Positions 26,499 to 30,481 of a stretch of 30,481 bases of DNA are shown here, in pieces. The first letter of the stretch is position 1. The number at the start of each line of letters is the position of its first letter. Source of the stretch: Piromyces finnis (lineage: Eukaryota > Neocallimastigomycota > Neocallimastigomycetes > Neocallimastigales > Neocallimastigaceae); NCBI GenBank assembly GCA_002104945.1, contig MCFH01000133.1, positions 1 to 30,481 on the forward strand, given 5' to 3'. A model generated the notes under the pieces. It did no database searches. It was given only the letters and a program-made list of their open reading frames with translations, and was not told the DNA's origin. Position numbers and translations under genes: made by a program.

Positions 26499-27131
26499 AT
26501 GGGATTTTTTGAAAAAATATTTGGTTAGTAACCATGCCCGAAAATTCACTTAAATCATTATTGATTATATATTATATTATTTTAAAATCTTCTTTCTTTT
26601 TTTTTTTTTAAAGTATAATAATTATTAGTTCATGGTTAAATTTTGAAAATTCTTTTCATTTTGATTAGTAATTATATAAAAGAATATTGAAGTATTTGAT
26701 GATTGCTTACATTGCTTTTTTTTTTTAATTAAATTTATATATATATATAATATACATGTATGAGCTACAATCAAATACAGTAAGAAAAGATAAGTGACTT
26801 ATCTACTTGGTGAATTTTATGTAATATTTGAAATAACTATTATTTATAAAAACAAAAATAAAATTATTTATTATATTTATTTTATATACACGATATATAT
26901 TTTCTAACTATTCAATAATAATTAGGTTTTATAATTTTTGAATAATATAAGCATTAATAAATAAAAGGTATGTGTAGAAATGAAAATAAAAAAAAATACT
27001 GTTCCTAATAAAGAAAATATAGATTTAAGTAAACGTATCTTTTAATTTTATATTTCTACTTAACATATATAGATTCATCTTCAAATACTATAAATAGAAA
27101 GAAAGATAAAATAAATAATAATGATGTTTAA
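26499..27131 (+). CDS. Speculative short spliced ORF (46 aa)
   Basis: Three phase-compatible pieces can be joined: 26499-26523 (MGFFEKIF), 26978-27034 (EMKIKKNTVPNKENIDLSK) and 27073-27131 (HSSSNTINRKKDKINNNDV-stop). Introns would be GTTAGT...GTAG and a 38-base GTATCTTTTA...TACTTAACATATATAG. The peptide is Lys/Asn-rich with no family match, and in such AT-rich DNA chance splicing models are common. It could also be upstream debris of the PD-(D/E)XK remnant that follows. Low confidence. Confidence 0.15.
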
Positions 27132-27289
27132 AGATTACTATGAACTAAATTTACAAATGATATATAAATATTTATATGCATATCTTTTTTTTTTTTTTCC
27201 TTCTTATATTTATTATTAATATAGAGTTACATTTTATTGTAATATTTCATTTAAACTTATGTATAAAAAAGAGAATTATTAGAAAGAGA

Positions 27290-28239
27290 TTTCATCAATA
27301 ATAATTAACTAATATTACTTAAATCATTAAGAAAAAACATCAATCACAATATGTTAATATCTTACTATAGTAAAAAATTGACTCCAAAGGAATTTTTGAT
27401 AAGCTCAATGTATCTAAAGATAAGAGTATAGACAAATACAGGTCCATTGAATGAAGTAGTTGATTTAATTAATTTTAATTTTGTGTGTAAAGAGATGAAA
27501 TTTTACGATTAACCAATGGTGAAACTTTATATTTAAAATTAAAAAAAAATGGAACAGAAAAATAGTTTAAATACAAAGGAAGAAGTATATTCTGCTATGG
27601 TAACTTATGGATTTTTAATGTATATCATGATGAAAAACTTTCAATTCCAAATAATGAATTGAAAGAAGTATTTAAAGATGTAATAAAAAAAAAATTTACA
27701 TACTTTTATGATTTAATGAAAAATTCTAAGGAAATGTTAAAAAGCAACAATAACTAAAGATATAGGAACTATGAAAATATATTAGAAACTATGCATAATA
27801 ATGAAGCAACATCTTTTACAAAATATGATGAAAATACTTTAGGATTTATTATAAAATATAGTTTCTTTTATGTAGAAAAATATGAAATAGAACAAGAATC
27901 AAATGCTGGAAAAGGACGTGCTGATTTTATTTTTTATCCAAATGATAGATATAAAAACCAGTAATAATTTTAGAAATTAAGGTTGGGCATTACCAGAACA
28001 ATTATTAAACAAATATATAATAAGCAGTATTATCAAAAGGTGTTAAAAAATACAAAAAGATATTACTTGTAGGAATAAATTGCAATAAAAGAAATTATGA
28101 TTGCTTGGTAGAAAAATTTGAAAAATATAAATGTAATTTGGAAAATGATCGTTGGAGTAGAATAAGAACAAATTATAAATTAAGACCTAATCCAAAAAGA
28201 AGAAATATATATAATATACCAATAAAATTATTAAATTAA
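27290..28239 (+). pseudogene. C-terminal part of a DUF1703/PD-(D/E)XK nuclease-superfamily (AAA-ATPase-like) protein, broken
   Basis: In shifting frames the region encodes KEEVYSAMVTYGF, KLSIPNNELKEVFKDV, FYDLMKNSKEML, ILETMHNNEATSF, IIKYSFFYVEKYEIEQES and GKGRADFIFYPNDRY, then VIILEIK, a QYYQKVL-like stretch, and a tail ending ...IPIKLLN-stop. This is the typical end of the PDDEXK_9 domain found behind an AAA-ATPase-like domain. The nuclease-type residues are still visible: Asp in GRADF (27923-27925) and Glu-x-Lys in EIK (27973-27981). At least five indels break the frame (for example in AAAAACCAG near 27955). The N-terminal ATPase part with its P-loop was not found upstream. Most likely a truncated pseudogene. 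Confidence 0.7.
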
Positions 28240-28350
28240 TAATTTTGATATATTTAGAAAATGATATTTATCTTGGCAAGGTATATATATATATATTTTC
28301 AAAAAAAAAATTAAATAAATGTGTATTATATTATTAATTTTACTAAAGAT

Positions 28351-28363
28351 TACTTTAAAAAAA
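28351..28363 (+). repeat. Upstream target-site duplication of the SINE-like element
   Basis: TACTTTAAAAAAA directly before the element is repeated exactly at 28914-28926 after its poly(A) tail. The upstream copy has one more A, so the junction is ambiguous by one base. Confidence 0.8.
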
Positions 28364-28913
28364 AGTCGTTCCAGTTTTTATCCTGGTTGTTAAGGCGTTT
28401 CCTTAGCATACATAAGGCTTCTGGTTCGACCCCAGATGTCAGTGCCTGTGGATTTTCCCACTGGGTTTGCCATGGGTTGGGTTATGATATTCAGGTAAGT
28501 ATAAATGAACTTTCTAATTTACTACTATGATAATAACACTCGTCTAGCCGGCCTGAGAGGGTCTAGTGTACATGGTACATTCCAAATTAGAACTTAATAA
28601 GTGGTGACTTAGGCTATGCCAAAAAACAATAATATTCCTTAATCAATTTAAGTGTAAACATTAGGGGGCGGTTGACACGTGATCAAATTGACTATAAGAG
28701 GCTTAGCATTGTAGTTGTGAAATATCGTACAACGACATGCATTTAATGTACATGGATTAAGTGAGCGTCGAAGCTGAAGAAACAGTATGACAGACCAGGA
28801 GGGTCACAACCACCTAGCAATAGGAATGAGCCAACGTTTCTCTAAGAACCATCATTGGAGCTAACTCTGATCGATGGAGAAATGCACTCGGAAGTTAAAA
28901 AAAAAAAAAAAAA
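28364..28913 (+). mobile_element. SINE-like retroelement with tRNA-like head and poly(A) tail
   Basis: A block of about 530 bases, clearly richer in G and C than its flanks, ends in 17 A residues (28897-28913) and is flanked by a 13-bp direct repeat. These are the marks of target-primed reverse transcription by LINE-type machinery. Near the 5' end are a perfect Pol III B box (GGTTCGACCCC, 28423-28433), a five-pair T-arm (TCTGG/CCAGA around TTCGACC, 28420-28436), a five-pair anticodon-type hairpin (CCTTA/TAAGG around GCATACA, 28401-28417) and a degenerate A-box-like GGTTGTTAAGGCG. The body (28440-28896) has no open reading frame of note and no recognised family. It could be the 3' part of a partner LINE or another structured RNA. 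The insertion is 111 bases past the nuclease remnant and 243 before lumazine synthase. Confidence 0.75.
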
Positions 28914-28926
28914 TACTTTAAAAAAA
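28914..28926 (+). repeat. Downstream target-site duplication of the SINE-like element
   Basis: TACTTTAAAAAAA follows the poly(A) tail and matches 28351-28363 exactly. Confidence 0.8.
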
Positions 28927-29155
28927 TGTTTAACAAAGTATACAATATATAAAAATTGTATTACATTTTAAAAAAAAAATATTAATATTATTAATTTAAA
29001 ATTCCAACTCTTTTTTTTTTTTTTAAACATAACATTTGAAAGTATGAAATATTAATATTATACATTTAAATTTATAATTCAAATAGAAAGAGAATTGATT
29101 AATTAAAAAGTTTTTTTTAAAAATAATATATAAAATAACTATAATTTAGGTAATA

Positions 29156-30018
29156 ATGGATAAAACTATTAAGGGATTAAAACCACTTTCAGACGATTTA
29201 AAAATCGATGGCTCAAACTACAGAATTTTAATTGTACACACTAGATGGTAATTAATATTTTAATCAGGATTTTAACTAAAACAGTAACATAATAATATCA
29301 ATAAGTAATGTTAAAATTGGATGATTAATCTTAATTCGAAATTTCATAATAAAATTATAAAAATAAAAGATTTCAACTTAAATTGCAATGGATACATCAT
29401 TTATATAATTTCAATATGCATTAGTTATAATGATTGTTTGTTTATTTAAATTTATATATATATAAAAAATAACCGAGTTTAATCCGTATATAAAATAATT
29501 TAAAATGTTTTTAAAATCTGTTTTAGTTATAAAAATAAATGTATTTAAGAACTTTCTGAAAAATTAATTTAAAAATTTTATAATAAAAAAATAGGAATTC
29601 AACTGTCGTTGATCCACTCGTTAAAGGTGCTAAGGAAACTTTAATCAATGAATATAATGTTAAAGAAGAAAACGTTTGTATCTACGGTATTCCAGGTGCA
29701 TATGAACTTCCATACACTGCTCACCATCTTATTGAAGCTGCAAAAAGAGAGTAAACCTTTCAATGCTGTTATTTGTATTGGTGTATTAATCAAGGGAAGT
29801 ACTGCTCATTTTGAATATATTTTGAAGCTGTTACTCAAGGAATTATGAGAGTAAATATTGATACCGACACCCCAGTTATTTTCGGTGTATTAACTTGTTT
29901 AAATGAAGAACAAGCTTTATTACGTGCTGGTATTGGTGAAAATAGTCATAATCATGCTATTGACTGGGCTGGAACTGCAATTGAAATGGCTAAGGTTCGC
30001 TCCATTAAAGAATTTTAA
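29156..30018 (+). CDS. RIB4: 6,7-dimethyl-8-ribityllumazine synthase (riboflavin synthesis), two compensating frameshifts
   Basis: Lumazine synthase condenses 5-amino-6-ribitylaminouracil with 3,4-dihydroxy-2-butanone 4-phosphate, the penultimate step of riboflavin synthesis. Exon 1 (29156-29247, [16 protein letters not shown]) joins in phase to exon 2 (29595-30018) across a GTAATT...ATAG intron; the total of 516 bases equals 171 residues, as expected for the fungal enzyme. Active-site motifs seen are the Trp/Asn-Ser near the splice (RWNSTVVDP), [17 protein letters not shown] and HNHAIDW with its catalytic-type His. One extra base at about 29752 (AGAGAGTAAACC, giving a stop) and one missing base near 29821 (ATATTTTGAAG) shift the frame between residues about 83 and 106 and then restore it. 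The intact sequence elsewhere suggests sequencing errors rather than decay. Confidence 0.88.
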
Positions 30019-30481
30019 TTTAACAATTTAAAAAACTAAAAAAAAAAAGAAAATATAATACTAGTTAATAATACATATTTATATTAGCCAATATAAAAAC
30101 CATATTAAAAAATACATATGGATTATTAAAACAAGCTCAAAAAACAAACTAAAAAACAAAATAAAAATAAAAATTAATATGCTTTTTAAAGTAATCTCTA
30201 GAAAGGGTATTTTATACATCATCCAAACAAAGATGTAGAATCATTTTTCTATATATAATGTATTGATAATGTATCATAAAAATAAAGAATGTAATAAATA
30301 GTAACCTATCATTTTCTAAAATTAATTTTTGTAATACTAAAAACAAAATAGATAATTTACTTTTACTACCACCATCAATGCTTTTATAATAAAAATAAAT
30401 TTATAAAGTGTCGAAAAAAAAAAAAAAAAACATTATTTTATAAGTAATTTCAATAGTTTATCTAAAGAGAACTTTTTATAT
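30019..30481. other. 3' flank of lumazine synthase, AT-rich
   Basis: No further gene was seen. AATAAA-like hexamers at about 30280 and 30293 are possible poly(A) signals but are also common by composition. Confidence 0.6.

Noticed and set aside
28380-28445. Functional tRNA gene
   Set aside because: T-arm and anticodon-type hairpin fold, but the D-arm is degenerate, position 33 of the anticodon loop is not T, and the 3' acceptor strand has no pairing partner at the 5' end.
28321-28530. 69-codon open frame across the start of the GC-richer block
   Set aside because: It runs through the tRNA-like head of the SINE-like element and has no protein-family signal.
28365-28896. Large-subunit rRNA fragment
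   Set aside because: The GC-richer structured look suggested rRNA, but none of the conserved LSU landmarks I know are present, whereas B box, poly(A) and target-site duplication are.

Overview
This window looks like nuclear DNA of a flagellated (zoosporic) fungus with extreme AT bias, most likely an anaerobic gut fungus (Neocallimastigomycota). Intergenic DNA is almost pure A/T with long homopolymers and one very long TAA/TTA array. Genes are split by many short AT-rich introns with GTAA/GTAT donors. The gene set combines fungal TVP18 with motile-cilium proteins, an F-box/ankyrin protein and a DUF1703-type PD-(D/E)XK remnant, the last two being families I associate with gut fungi. The organism call is inference.

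Layout: 1-1656 is an imperfect giant inverted repeat carrying two head-to-head copies of the 5' half of a DBP9/DDX56-type DEAD-box helicase; the minus-strand copy continues to its start codon at 2036. A decayed tandem copy of the first exon lies at 3063-3260. 4942-7458 (-) is an F-box-like/ankyrin-repeat gene split by four apparent single-base frameshifts. 9997-13674 (+) is a complete 12-exon DRC3/LRRC48 gene (522 aa), in which two introns can only be removed sensibly as AT-AC introns with ATATCCTTT donors, the hallmark of U12-type (minor spliceosome) introns. 14949-16027 (+) is a 7-exon TVP18. 16727-20549 (-) is a 9-exon ODAD3/CCDC151 gene with a TAA array of about 430 bp in intron 4. 23069-25318 (-) holds a frameshifted coiled-coil gene followed by a RING-like zinc-finger ORF. 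27290-28239 (+) is a broken PD-(D/E)XK (DUF1703) gene end. 28364-28913 is a GC-richer, poly(A)-tailed insertion with a tRNA-like head and a 13-bp target-site duplication, that is, a SINE-like retroelement. 29156-30018 (+) is lumazine synthase with two compensating frameshifts.

Functional theme: two axonemal genes (nexin-dynein regulatory complex and outer-arm docking) lie within about 11 kb, with a Golgi membrane protein between them. Most other loci carry single-base indels in homopolymers or short runs. Together with the palindrome touching the window edge, this suggests a long-read assembly with residual indel errors near a contig end, so 'pseudogene' calls here should be treated with care.
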